A stretch of DNA of 64,000 nucleotides from CAYLJJ01 sp964384025. GTDB lineage: Bacteria > Myxococcota_A > Bradymonadia > UBA7976 > UBA1532. Location of the stretch: NCBI GenBank assembly GCA_964384025.1, contig CAYLJJ010000010.1, forward strand, positions 42,660 to 106,659, in the 5' to 3' direction. This document shows, piece after piece, positions 34,044 through 41,947 of this stretch. A program made the position numbers and the translations under genes. The first letter of the stretch is position 1, and each line of letters starts with the position of its first letter. The notes under the pieces were generated by a model, which saw only the letters and a list, made by a program, of their open reading frames with translations, was not told the origin of the DNA and made no database searches.

Positions 34044-36002
34044 ATGAAAGAGAGACTTCTACTGAGCATTATGCTACTGCTTTGGGGCTTGAGCGCCCAA
34101 GCTCAGGGCTTCGGCCAAGTCGCCGTTGAACTCAAGTCAAAACAAGGTCCTTTGGCCGGAGCGCACTGTCAGATCGCTGGACAGAGCGGCTCTACAGCGG
34201 CTGATGGCCGCCTCCTCTTTAAGAGGGTCCCCGAGGGAACACAGAGGTTGAACTGTAGCAAGCTGGGCTTTCAAAGTCAGAGCCGCACGCTGCTGGTCAA
34301 AGCAGGAGAGACCCTGCGCCTGAGCCTTCTCCTTAAGGCTCAAATCCAGGAGAAGAAAGGGGAGAGTTCTGCCCCCAGCCCAGATCCTTCGCCGATGAAG
34401 CGCCCCTCTCCCAGCCCAAAACCCCCACCGATGATCAAGCCTAGGCACTTCAAGAATGGTGGAGCAAAGGGAAAGAGGGATTATCGAGCGAGGAAGCTGA
34501 AATCCTTCCGTTTCTCTGAGCACTCTGTCGAAGGCCAACTTCTAAGACCCAATAAGCCACAGCTCCCTGGAGAGCTTGCTCCTGTGAGTGCAAGCCGAGA
34601 GGGCTATGACAAGATCAAAGAGAATGAGTTTAAGTCAGCTCAGAAGGAGCCCCTCTCGACCCTCTCTATCGACGTTGATACAGCGGCCTATGCTAACGTT
34701 CGTCGCTTCCTTAATATGAACCGTCCTCCTCCCGCTGACGCTGTACGCATCGAGGAGCTGATCAACTATTTCAGCTATGATTACCCCAGCCCTAAGGAGC
34801 AGCCCTTCTCGATTAACACAGAGATCTCAGCGGCCCCCTGGGCTCCAGCACATCGCCTGATACATATCGGTCTACAGGGAAAGAAAGTCGACCTCCAAGC
34901 GCTCCCTCCCAGCAATTTGGTCTACCTCCTGGATGTTTCTGGTTCGATGAACAACTCCAATAAGTTGCCTCTGCTCAAGGCCGCCTTCAAACTACTGGTT
35001 AAGAACATGCGTGTCCAGGATCGAGTTGCCATCGTGGTTTATGCGGGTGCTGCAGGCTTGGTCTTGCCCTCAACGCCAGGCAAGCAGCGAGGAAAGATCC
35101 TCACTGCCCTTGATGGTCTACGCGCCGGGGGCTCTACAGCGGGCGGAGCGGGGATCAAACTGGCCTATAAGGTGGCTCAGGACAACTTTATCAAAGGGGG
35201 CAACAACCGCATCATTCTGGCTACCGATGGAGACTTTAACGTCGGGCAATCCAGCGATGGAGCGCTCGTTCGCCTCATCGAAGAGAAACGAAAATCGGGG
35301 GTCTTCCTGAGCATCTTGGGCTTTGGGATGGGCAACTACCAGGACGCCAAGATGCAGAAGCTGGCCAAGCATGGCAATGGCAACCACGCCTATATCGACA
35401 GCATCCTGGAGGCCAAGAAGGTCCTCGTCAATGAGGTGGGGGGCACCCTCTTCACCATCGCTAAGGATGTGAAGATCCAGATCGAGTTTAACCCCAGCCG
35501 GGTCAAAGCCTATCGCCTCATCGGCTATGAGAATCGACTGCTGGCAGCCAGAGACTTCAATGATGATAAGAAGGACGCTGGAGAGCTGGGCGCGGGGCAC
35601 ACGGTGACCGCTCTCTATGAGATCATCCCAGCGGGCTCCAAAGAAAAAATCTCCGGTATCGACGAGCTAAAATACCAAAAGTCGATCCCCTCTCCAGCGG
35701 CGGGCTCCCAGGAGCTGATGACCCTCAAGCTGCGTTATAAAGCTCCAGATGGCGATAAGAGCAAGCTGATCTCCCAGCCGATCCGAGATCAACAGCTCAA
35801 AGAGACCTCTGACAACTTCCGTTTCTCAGCGGCGGTGGCGATGTTTGGGATGATCTTGCGTGATTCTCAGTTCAAAGGCGAGAGCAGCTGGGAGAGGGTC
35901 AAGGAGTTGGGCCAAGGCGCCAAGGGCAAAGATCTAGAGGGCTACCGCGCTGAGTTTATCCAGCTTGTAAAGAAAGCGGAGCTGCTCAAAAAGATCAAAT
36001 AG
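34044..36002 (+). CDS. YfbK-type VWA-domain protein, tandem paralogue (copy 2)
   Basis: The 652-residue protein repeats the architecture of the preceding gene: a signal peptide (LLWGLSAQAQG), a CarboxypepD_reg-like domain, a Pro/Lys-rich linker, and a VWA core with MIDAS DVSGSMNN and the YfbK C-terminal domain. From SREGYDKIKENEFKSA onward the two proteins differ by scattered substitutions only. The signal, beta domain and linker have diverged much more. This points to a gene duplication in which the VWA core is constrained or homogenised while the linker drifts. AAGGA precedes the ATG. The 210-bp spacer from copy 1 holds no gene I can support. Confidence 0.94.
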   Translation: MKERLLLSIMLLLWGLSAQAQGFGQVAVELKSKQGPLAGAHCQIAGQSGSTAADGRLLFKRVPEGTQRLNCSKLGFQSQSRTLLVKAGETLRLSLLLKAQIQEKKGESSAPSPDPSPMKRPSPSPKPPPMIKPRHFKNGGAKGKRDYRARKLKSFRFSEHSVEGQLLRPNKPQLPGELAPVSASREGYDKIKENEFKSAQKEPLSTLSIDVDTAAYANVRRFLNMNRPPPADAVRIEELINYFSYDYPSPKEQPFSINTEISAAPWAPAHRLIHIGLQGKKVDLQALPPSNLVYLLDVSGSMNNSNKLPLLKAAFKLLVKNMRVQDRVAIVVYAGAAGLVLPSTPGKQRGKILTALDGLRAGGSTAGGAGIKLAYKVAQDNFIKGGNNRIILATDGDFNVGQSSDGALVRLIEEKRKSGVFLSILGFGMGNYQDAKMQKLAKHGNGNHAYIDSILEAKKVLVNEVGGTLFTIAKDVKIQIEFNPSRVKAYRLIGYENRLLAARDFNDDKKDAGELGAGHTVTALYEIIPAGSKEKISGIDELKYQKSIPSPAAGSQELMTLKLRYKAPDGDKSKLISQPIRDQQLKETSDNFRFSAAVAMFGMILRDSQFKGESSWERVKELGQGAKGKDLEGYRAEFIQLVKKAELLKKIK

Positions 36003-36004
36003 CT

Positions 36005-36226
36005 TCACTCTTCAAGCGATCGATGATCGAGAGCCATCTCCAAGATAAGCCCTCCTTTGGCGACGGTGGCGAGCCACTCTGGAGGGATCTGAGAGAGGCC
36101 ACAGTAGGCTCCTGCGGGTTGGCTACAGACCGCCCCGGTTGAGTCTATCTTTACGGCGCTCTTAACAGGACACTTTCTCTGAGTGAAGATGTCTGCTGGG
36201 CAGCCCTTAACCTCAGGAGAAGGATT
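36005..36226 (-). other. Intergenic segment with a protein-like leftward frame, possibly a gene remnant
   Basis: The 224-bp gap between the second VWA gene and the first DUF4139 gene carries a leftward frame that reads like protein (CPADIFTQRKCPVKSAVKID; AYCGLSQIPPEWLATVAKGG) and stops at 36005. Inside the gap it has no ATG; the frame continues upstream only as antisense to the DUF4139 gene. It may be a decayed gene end or chance. I do not recognise the family. Confidence 0.25.
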
Positions 36227-38428
36227 ATGCTCCTCTGCTATAGCCTCGCCCTCCTCGCCAGTCTTCCCAAGATCAGCGTAGGCCCTGAGCTGAGAGAGGA
36301 GGCGCGGCGAGTACAGCTCCCCATCGTCGAGGTGATGGTCTTCAGCGATCGCGCCCAAATATCACGGCGAGGGCTGCTCAAGTTGAGCCAAGGGATCCAT
36401 CGACTGCGCCTACCTGATCTACCAGGGACCCTTTTGCCAGGGACCTTACGGGTCAACAGCTCTGGGGGACGGGTCCTCAGGGTCATTCATCAAGAGTCGC
36501 TCAAGACACAGCGAGATCTCACTGAGGCTGATCACCAGATTAAGGCCCTGGAGGCTCTCACCGATCGCCTCCGCGCTCTCAAGGATGAGGAGGCGATGTT
36601 CAAGCAGGAGTTAGAACTTCTGGCTCAGATCTCTCCCCGTCCCCCTCCCAAAGAGGAGTCGCGTCTAGGCAAGGCTCCTCTGCCCATCGCCCCAGACTCT
36701 TGGCGACGGGTGCTGGACTTTATCCAGGCTCGACGAGCGAGCTGCCACCAAGGGCTTCGCGCTCTATCTACTTCCCAACAGGTGCTGTTTAAAGAAAGTC
36801 TGGAGCTTGAGGCTCAAATCAGGGCCCAGGAGCTTCAGGGGTCGCTTCCCAGAGAGGTTCTGTTGGTCCTGGAGGTCTCCAAAGCGGGGAGGAGCAGCTT
36901 GGAGGCGGAATATTTCGTCTCAGGGGCTCACTGGAAGCCCAGCTATGCCCTCTATTATCAGCCTGATCCAGAGCAGGTAGAGCTGCGCTCTGCCGGTCAG
37001 GTTCAACAGGAGAGCGGCGAGGATTGGCCTGAGGTTAAGATCGCGCTCTCTACCAGCATCCCCAGTCAGGAAGTCAAGCTCCCCAAGCTGGCCACCTGGA
37101 CCTTGGGGGAGCGTCGTGACTTTCTCCCCCGCTCGCGGCCTCGACCGCGCCGCGCCTTGGAGTCTCCAGCCCGACCTCTACCCCAACCCCAGCAAACCCC
37201 CTTGGAGCGAGAGCGGGCTTTTAAGGAGCGCCTCCTTAAGGAGCAGCTGGAGGCGTTGAAGCAGCTTATGAGCGGTGAGGAGCAAAAGAGCAGCGACGAA
37301 GCGCCACGACAAGGAGAGGATGAGACGCTCAGGACCATCCGAGGGATCCTCGCGCAGCTCCAACGTAGAGAGGAGGAGAAGAGGGCACGGCGTGATCTCC
37401 TTGAGCTGAACTGTGTGCATGAGCGCTTGGTGGCGGTTCACGCCCTCCTGAAGCTTTCAGAGGCCGCTCTACAGCGTCTAAGGGAGAGCAGAGATCCTAA
37501 AGTCCAGAGGCATGAGCGGAGCAGGCTACAGATCGCGCGCCAAAAAGCCCTCAGCCTTCAAGCTGAGGCGGAGGGCTGTGTTGGCCAGATGCTCCAAGCG
37601 GTCCATGTGAGCGGGAGCCCTATCGCAGGGATCTCGGTTGATGATGAAGGAGATTGGGATTCCGGAGAAGAGGAGAGCTTTCGAGCCAGCGATCTGATGG
37701 TCGAGGTGAGGCGAGAGCGACGCAGGAGATCGGTACGCCGCAGCCCGCTCAATCTGGGTGGACAACGCCCTCACGGTGGCCAGCGTCCACTCTCCTCTGA
37801 TCTTCCCGCGAGCCTCGCGGGAGGGCTGGACTTTATCTACCGTTGCCCAGCTTCGATCAGCATTCCCAGCGGCAAGAGCGCCATTCAGGTGCCCTTGAGC
37901 GCTGAGCGCTACCCGGTGACAAGCTTCTATGAGGCTACCCCCAGCCTAGAGGAGCGCGCCTACCTCAAGGCAGAGGTAAAAAATCAAGGAGCGCGACCCA
38001 TTCTGGCGGGGCCTGTCGATATCTTCTTGGGGAGAGAGTTCGCGGCGAGGGGCTGGCTAAAGACCACTGGTCCGGGAGGGATGCTCAGCCTGCCCTTGGG
38101 CGCAGATGAAGATCTCCGCTTGCGACGTATGATCAAGAGCCAGACCCGTACAGAGGGGATCCTCAGCAGCCAAGAGATCAGGCGCTACTCTGTGCGCATC
38201 GAGGCGGTCAACTATAAGCGCCGCTCTATTCGCCTGGAGATCGTTGATCAGATCCCCAAGAGCCAACAGGAGGAGGTGGAGGTCAAGCTGCTCAAACGAG
38301 AGCCCTCCGCCTCCGCAGATCCAGAGGGTCTGCTGCGTTGGAGCTTAAAGGTAGAGCCCGGTCAGAAGGGCCTTGTCGAGTTTGAATATGAGATCAGCCA
38401 CCCAGAGGGCTGGCGGCTGAGCCAGTAG
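36227..38428 (+). CDS. MuiA-like DUF4139-domain protein (long form)
   Basis: The 733-residue protein belongs to the DUF4139 ('mucoidy inhibitor MuiA') group. The N-terminal region is DUF4140-like (VEVMVFSDRAQISRRGLLKLSQGIHRLRLPDLPG). A coiled-coil stretch follows, then the DUF4139 beta region (SLEAEYFVSGAHWKPSYALYYQPD, QVQQESGEDWPEVKIALSTS). The second half contains a highly charged helical insertion (about 300-430) and the typical end (FYRCPASISIPSGKS-like, RYSVRIEAVNYKRRSIRLEIVDQIP). AGGAG precedes the ATG; the first residues (MLLCYSLALLASLP) may be a short signal peptide. It is 9 bp upstream of a shorter paralogue. Family function is poorly known; a role in the envelope with the neighbouring VWA proteins is inferred. 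Confidence 0.88.
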   Translation: MLLCYSLALLASLPKISVGPELREEARRVQLPIVEVMVFSDRAQISRRGLLKLSQGIHRLRLPDLPGTLLPGTLRVNSSGGRVLRVIHQESLKTQRDLTEADHQIKALEALTDRLRALKDEEAMFKQELELLAQISPRPPPKEESRLGKAPLPIAPDSWRRVLDFIQARRASCHQGLRALSTSQQVLFKESLELEAQIRAQELQGSLPREVLLVLEVSKAGRSSLEAEYFVSGAHWKPSYALYYQPDPEQVELRSAGQVQQESGEDWPEVKIALSTSIPSQEVKLPKLATWTLGERRDFLPRSRPRPRRALESPARPLPQPQQTPLERERAFKERLLKEQLEALKQLMSGEEQKSSDEAPRQGEDETLRTIRGILAQLQRREEEKRARRDLLELNCVHERLVAVHALLKLSEAALQRLRESRDPKVQRHERSRLQIARQKALSLQAEAEGCVGQMLQAVHVSGSPIAGISVDDEGDWDSGEEESFRASDLMVEVRRERRRRSVRRSPLNLGGQRPHGGQRPLSSDLPASLAGGLDFIYRCPASISIPSGKSAIQVPLSAERYPVTSFYEATPSLEERAYLKAEVKNQGARPILAGPVDIFLGREFAARGWLKTTGPGGMLSLPLGADEDLRLRRMIKSQTRTEGILSSQEIRRYSVRIEAVNYKRRSIRLEIVDQIPKSQQEEVEVKLLKREPSASADPEGLLRWSLKVEPGQKGLVEFEYEISHPEGWRLSQ

Positions 38429-38437
38429 GAGGATCTG

Positions 38438-40033
38438 ATGAAGTTGATCTCTCTGTTGATATCTCTCCCCATATTGAGCTGGGCTGCTGCACCTCAGATT
38501 GAACGGGTCCTGATCTTCGCTGATCGCGCAGAGGTGCAGCGAGGCGCCAAGATCAATTGTCTCGGAGAGGGCACTAAGATCCGCTTTGGGCCTCTCCCCG
38601 CCTCTGTAGATCCCCGCAGCCTCCACGCCCAGGCTTCGGGGAAGGCTGAGGCGGTGGGGACCTCCAGCCGCTTAGAGTCTGAAGGTGAACAGAGCGCCGT
38701 TGAGCGGGCGCAGCTCCTCCAAGAGATCCAGAGAGATGAAGCTCGCCTCTTGGAACTCAGCGAAGATGAACGCGGTGCTCAGGAGCGGGCCAAGCTTCTG
38801 GGAGACTACGAGCGTTACTCCCTGGCGCTCATCTCAGAGGAGGCGCGCTCCTCTAAACCCAAGCTGGAGAGCTGGACCCGAACTCTGGAGATGATACGAC
38901 AGGAGGGGCGACGCGGAGCCTCAGCGCGAGGGCGCCGCGCCAAGAAGGTCAGAGAGCTAAAGCGCCAGCGTGAGGAGCGAAGGCGGAAGCTCAAGGGCCT
39001 CTCTCTGGCGGCAGCGCGAGAAGTTTTAATGGTAGAGGTAGCTTTAGCCTGTCATGGGGCGGGCTGGACTCAGGTAAAGCTCTCCTATGTTGTCCCCAGT
39101 GCGCTCTGGCGCCCTGAATATGATCTCCGTTTTCTACCGGGGGCTTCTCCTGAAGAGGGGCAGGTGGAGCTGAGTATGGCGGCGATCATCCAGCAATCTA
39201 CTGGAGAGGATTGGGATGGAGCGGAGCTGCTCCTCTCCACCGCGCGACCTCGCCTGGGTGTTGAGGCTCCGCTGCCCGCGCAGCTTCAGCTCTGGGGGCA
39301 GGAAGCGGAAGAGGAGCAGGTCTTGGTCGAGGCTTGGGAGCGTCGTGAAACCCTGTCAGCGGGAGAGCAGCCCTCCTCTGCGCGCCCCAAGCGCATGGAG
39401 CTCAAGGATCAGGGCCGTGCCTTCCTCTTTCGCCTACCTCAGCGGGTGATGATCCGCGCAGATGGTCGTGAACACTGGATGCCTGTTGAGTTGAACCAGA
39501 GTAAGGCTCGGCTCAAGTGGATCGCCATCCCTATGCTCAGCCCCTATCTCTATCAGGTCCTCCAGTTTAAGAACCCCCTCCCTTACCCTCTCATCCCTGG
39601 AGCCTTACATCTCTTTCGAAGAGGCTCCTATGTGGGCGATGGCCAGCTCTCCTATGTCGCCCCTGGTGAGGCTCTGGAGATCTCCTTGGGAGTGGATGAG
39701 GAGTTCAAGCTGAAGCGTCGGGATCTGCTCTCTCGGGAGGAGGGAGCCAGCTTCCTCTCCTCAACCAAGAAGCTTCTGCGCGCTTATCAGATTGACCTAA
39801 GCAACAACGCCACACAGCCTCGCAGCGTGGAGCTTCGTGAGGCGATCCCGGTGAGCAAGAGCGAGGAGATCAAGGTGCTGCTCGATCAGGAGGAGATTAC
39901 CAAGGATTATCAACTTGATAGAGAGCGTGGGCTCCTCAGTTGGAGTTTAAGCTTAAAGAGCGGGGAGCAGCGATCTCTCAAGCTGGCCTATCAGATCGAC
40001 CTCCCTGATGATTGGGAAGTCAGGCTTCGTTAA
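38438..40033 (+). CDS. MuiA-like DUF4139-domain protein (short form)
   Basis: The 531-residue protein is a shorter paralogue of the preceding gene. A signal peptide (MKLISLLISLPILSWAAA) leads into the same opening (IERVLIFADRAEVQRGAKINC), a charged coiled coil (about 85-185) and the DUF4139 domain (ALWRPEYDLRFLPG, IIQQSTGEDWDGAELLLSTARP, NNATQPRSVELREAIPVSKSEE). The large insertion of the long form is reduced here. AGGAGG sits directly after the upstream stop codon, so the pair is co-transcribed and probably translationally coupled. The two proteins may form a hetero-complex, which is inference from pairing and shared fold. Confidence 0.88.
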   Translation: MKLISLLISLPILSWAAAPQIERVLIFADRAEVQRGAKINCLGEGTKIRFGPLPASVDPRSLHAQASGKAEAVGTSSRLESEGEQSAVERAQLLQEIQRDEARLLELSEDERGAQERAKLLGDYERYSLALISEEARSSKPKLESWTRTLEMIRQEGRRGASARGRRAKKVRELKRQREERRRKLKGLSLAAAREVLMVEVALACHGAGWTQVKLSYVVPSALWRPEYDLRFLPGASPEEGQVELSMAAIIQQSTGEDWDGAELLLSTARPRLGVEAPLPAQLQLWGQEAEEEQVLVEAWERRETLSAGEQPSSARPKRMELKDQGRAFLFRLPQRVMIRADGREHWMPVELNQSKARLKWIAIPMLSPYLYQVLQFKNPLPYPLIPGALHLFRRGSYVGDGQLSYVAPGEALEISLGVDEEFKLKRRDLLSREEGASFLSSTKKLLRAYQIDLSNNATQPRSVELREAIPVSKSEEIKVLLDQEEITKDYQLDRERGLLSWSLSLKSGEQRSLKLAYQIDLPDDWEVRLR

Positions 40034-40293
40034 ACTTGAGATTTGGGCCCACAAGTCTCAACATCTACTGGGTTGAGGAATTTTGCCTTGAACTCCTCAA
40101 ATTTGCACTATTTGATATATATGTACACCGGTAACGTAGAGATCGTAAAATCCTAAAAAGGATCGCTGCCCTTATCCACCCTATCCAAGGTGTTCCTTTT
40201 GAGGGGCTCAGGAAACCAGAGCTTCTGAGGTATGGATTTAAGGGCTGCTGGTCCCGCCACACCAACGCTGAGAATCGACTCGTCTGGAACCCC

Positions 40294-41487
40294 ATGCGAT
40301 ATCCCCTTGTGCTTCTTGTCGCGCTCCTCATTGGCTGTGGTGGCGAGGAGGATTCCACTTCACCCGCCTCAGACGTGGCAGTTGGAGACACCACCCCTGT
40401 CGAGGATGCTGCCCTGACCGAGGATACTGCCCTGGTGGAAGACGCGAGCCCCACCGAGGATACTCAACCCGCCGAGAGTTCCTCCTGCGAGGCCCTCGTC
40501 ACCGAGATCCGCAAGATCACCGAGAGGTCAAGCCTCCGTGGCGCCGTCATCGGCGTCCAGACCTTTGACTGCCCCCCGATCATCGAGGCAACGGGCATGG
40601 GTGCCCCCAATGTTGACCTCCAGACTGATGATCTCCTCCGTGTCGGCAGCGTCACCAAAACTTTCACCGCCGCCGCGATCCTCAAGCTCGTAGATGAAGG
40701 GGCTCTCTCCCTCGAAGACACCGTCAACCAATACATTGATGGGATCCCCAACGGAGAACTCATCACGATCAGGCAACTCCTCAACCACACCAGTGGCCTC
40801 TTCGATCTCCTCAACGACCAGGAGTTCATGCGCGCCGCTGCCCAGGATCCCATCACTCCCATCAGTCAGGAGACGCTCATCGAGGTGATCATCGCCCATG
40901 AGCCCCTCGCTGAGCCTGGCGTCGTGGCGCGCTATAACAACTCGGGATACCATCTCCTGGGAGTCATCCTCGAGCGCGCCACGGGCGAGGCAGCTGACGT
41001 AGTCATCCGCGCCCGAGTGCTCGAACCGCTGAGACTGAGGCGCAGCTTTATGGAGGGGGTCGAGCCGCTCGATGGGCCCCTCTCTCCAGGCTTTAACTCC
41101 CAGAACGACGATGTCACGGGGGTGCTCCACCCCACGCTGCGCTGGACCGCCGGGGCGATGGTGACGACGGCGGCGGATCTCCTCGCTTGGACGGTGGGGC
41201 TCTATGGCGGCGAGCTGCTGAGCACTGAGTCACACACAGAGATGGTGAGCGCGCCCGTGGAGGCAGGGGAGCTTCGCATCGGCTTGGGGGTGATGCTGCG
41301 TGAGGTGGAGGGTGTGGGGGCTGTCTATGGGCATGGGGGAACGGTGCCGGGGTATCACGCCTCGATTCTCTACGCGCCGGAGCACCACGCGGCGGTAGCC
41401 GTGATTGTCAACCATGCGGACACGGACGCAGGGTTCATCGCCGAGGCGCTCATCCAAGCCGCTGTCCGTAACGCACGCCCGAGGTAG
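40294..41487 (+). CDS. Serine hydrolase lipoprotein (class C beta-lactamase/AmpH-like fold)
   Basis: The 397-residue protein has a lipoprotein signal (LVLLVALLIGCGG, lipobox Cys 15) and an acidic Ser/Thr/Glu-rich linker with short repeats (VEDAALTEDTALVEDASPTED). The beta-lactamase-family serine-hydrolase domain follows. Its motifs are SVTK (SxxK, nucleophile Ser), YNNSGY (YxN) and GHGGTVPGY (the HxG variant of KTG), all in expected order. Proteins of this type act as D-amino-acid peptidases or esterases; true beta-lactamase activity cannot be concluded. No Shine-Dalgarno is obvious before the ATG. The 260-bp gap upstream has only AT-rich sequence and short inverted repeats. Confidence 0.92.
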   Translation: MRYPLVLLVALLIGCGGEEDSTSPASDVAVGDTTPVEDAALTEDTALVEDASPTEDTQPAESSSCEALVTEIRKITERSSLRGAVIGVQTFDCPPIIEATGMGAPNVDLQTDDLLRVGSVTKTFTAAAILKLVDEGALSLEDTVNQYIDGIPNGELITIRQLLNHTSGLFDLLNDQEFMRAAAQDPITPISQETLIEVIIAHEPLAEPGVVARYNNSGYHLLGVILERATGEAADVVIRARVLEPLRLRRSFMEGVEPLDGPLSPGFNSQNDDVTGVLHPTLRWTAGAMVTTAADLLAWTVGLYGGELLSTESHTEMVSAPVEAGELRIGLGVMLREVEGVGAVYGHGGTVPGYHASILYAPEHHAAVAVIVNHADTDAGFIAEALIQAAVRNARPR

Positions 41488-41947
41488 CCAGAGTCCAGAC
41501 CTCAGGATCTCCTGTGGGCATCCTGTCATCATGGGCCAGGACCTCCTCTACACCAAAGTCCTGGGGAGATGCTTCAAGAATAGCTGAAATTTATATTGTG
41601 ATTTCTGTGCCTTTTCTCGCTTAGTTTTACATTCCAACGTTGTATATCAGTTAACTGTTTGTACGTTGGGGGGGGTCGAGATGGCCAACCGAAAATCTGA
41701 GGGATGGAGCATTGATGGAGAGACTGATTAACCGTTAAGGCCTCTGAGCCTGTGACTGAGACGCCGATCATCATCGTCCATGTCGTGGAGTATCCAAGGC
41801 CACCGAGCCTGCGTTGACAAGCCTGGCAGGCGATAGAGCAAGAGCGATGGCCTCTTATGGCACACTCCCCGATGAGATTTTCTGGCTTGGGCTGCTTTTA
41901 GGAGTGCCTCAGGCGAAGATCAAAGCCATGTAGCAAGAGGTCAGGGG
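41488..41947. other. 460-bp intergenic region between convergent genes
   Basis: The serine-hydrolase gene and the giant repeat gene end facing each other across this gap. It contains an AT-rich part (about 41575-41665) with an inverted repeat at 41634-41669. A short rightward open stretch (41760-41939, ending near LGVPQAKIKAM) looks vaguely protein-like but has no start codon and no recognisable family. A gene remnant is possible. No transposase, tRNA or other RNA gene was recognised. Confidence 0.4.
41634..41669. repeat. 7-bp inverted repeat (CCAACGT/ACGTTGG)
   Basis: CCAACGT at 41634-41640 is matched by ACGTTGG at 41663-41669 with 22 bases between. It could be a weak transcript-end hairpin for either convergent gene or a protein-binding site. 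A G-run rather than a T-run follows on the plus strand, so it is not a classical terminator. Confidence 0.4.

Noticed and set aside
41760..41939. Possible transposase or gene remnant
   Set aside because: The open stretch is short, has no start codon, and no recognisable transposase motif or terminal repeats.
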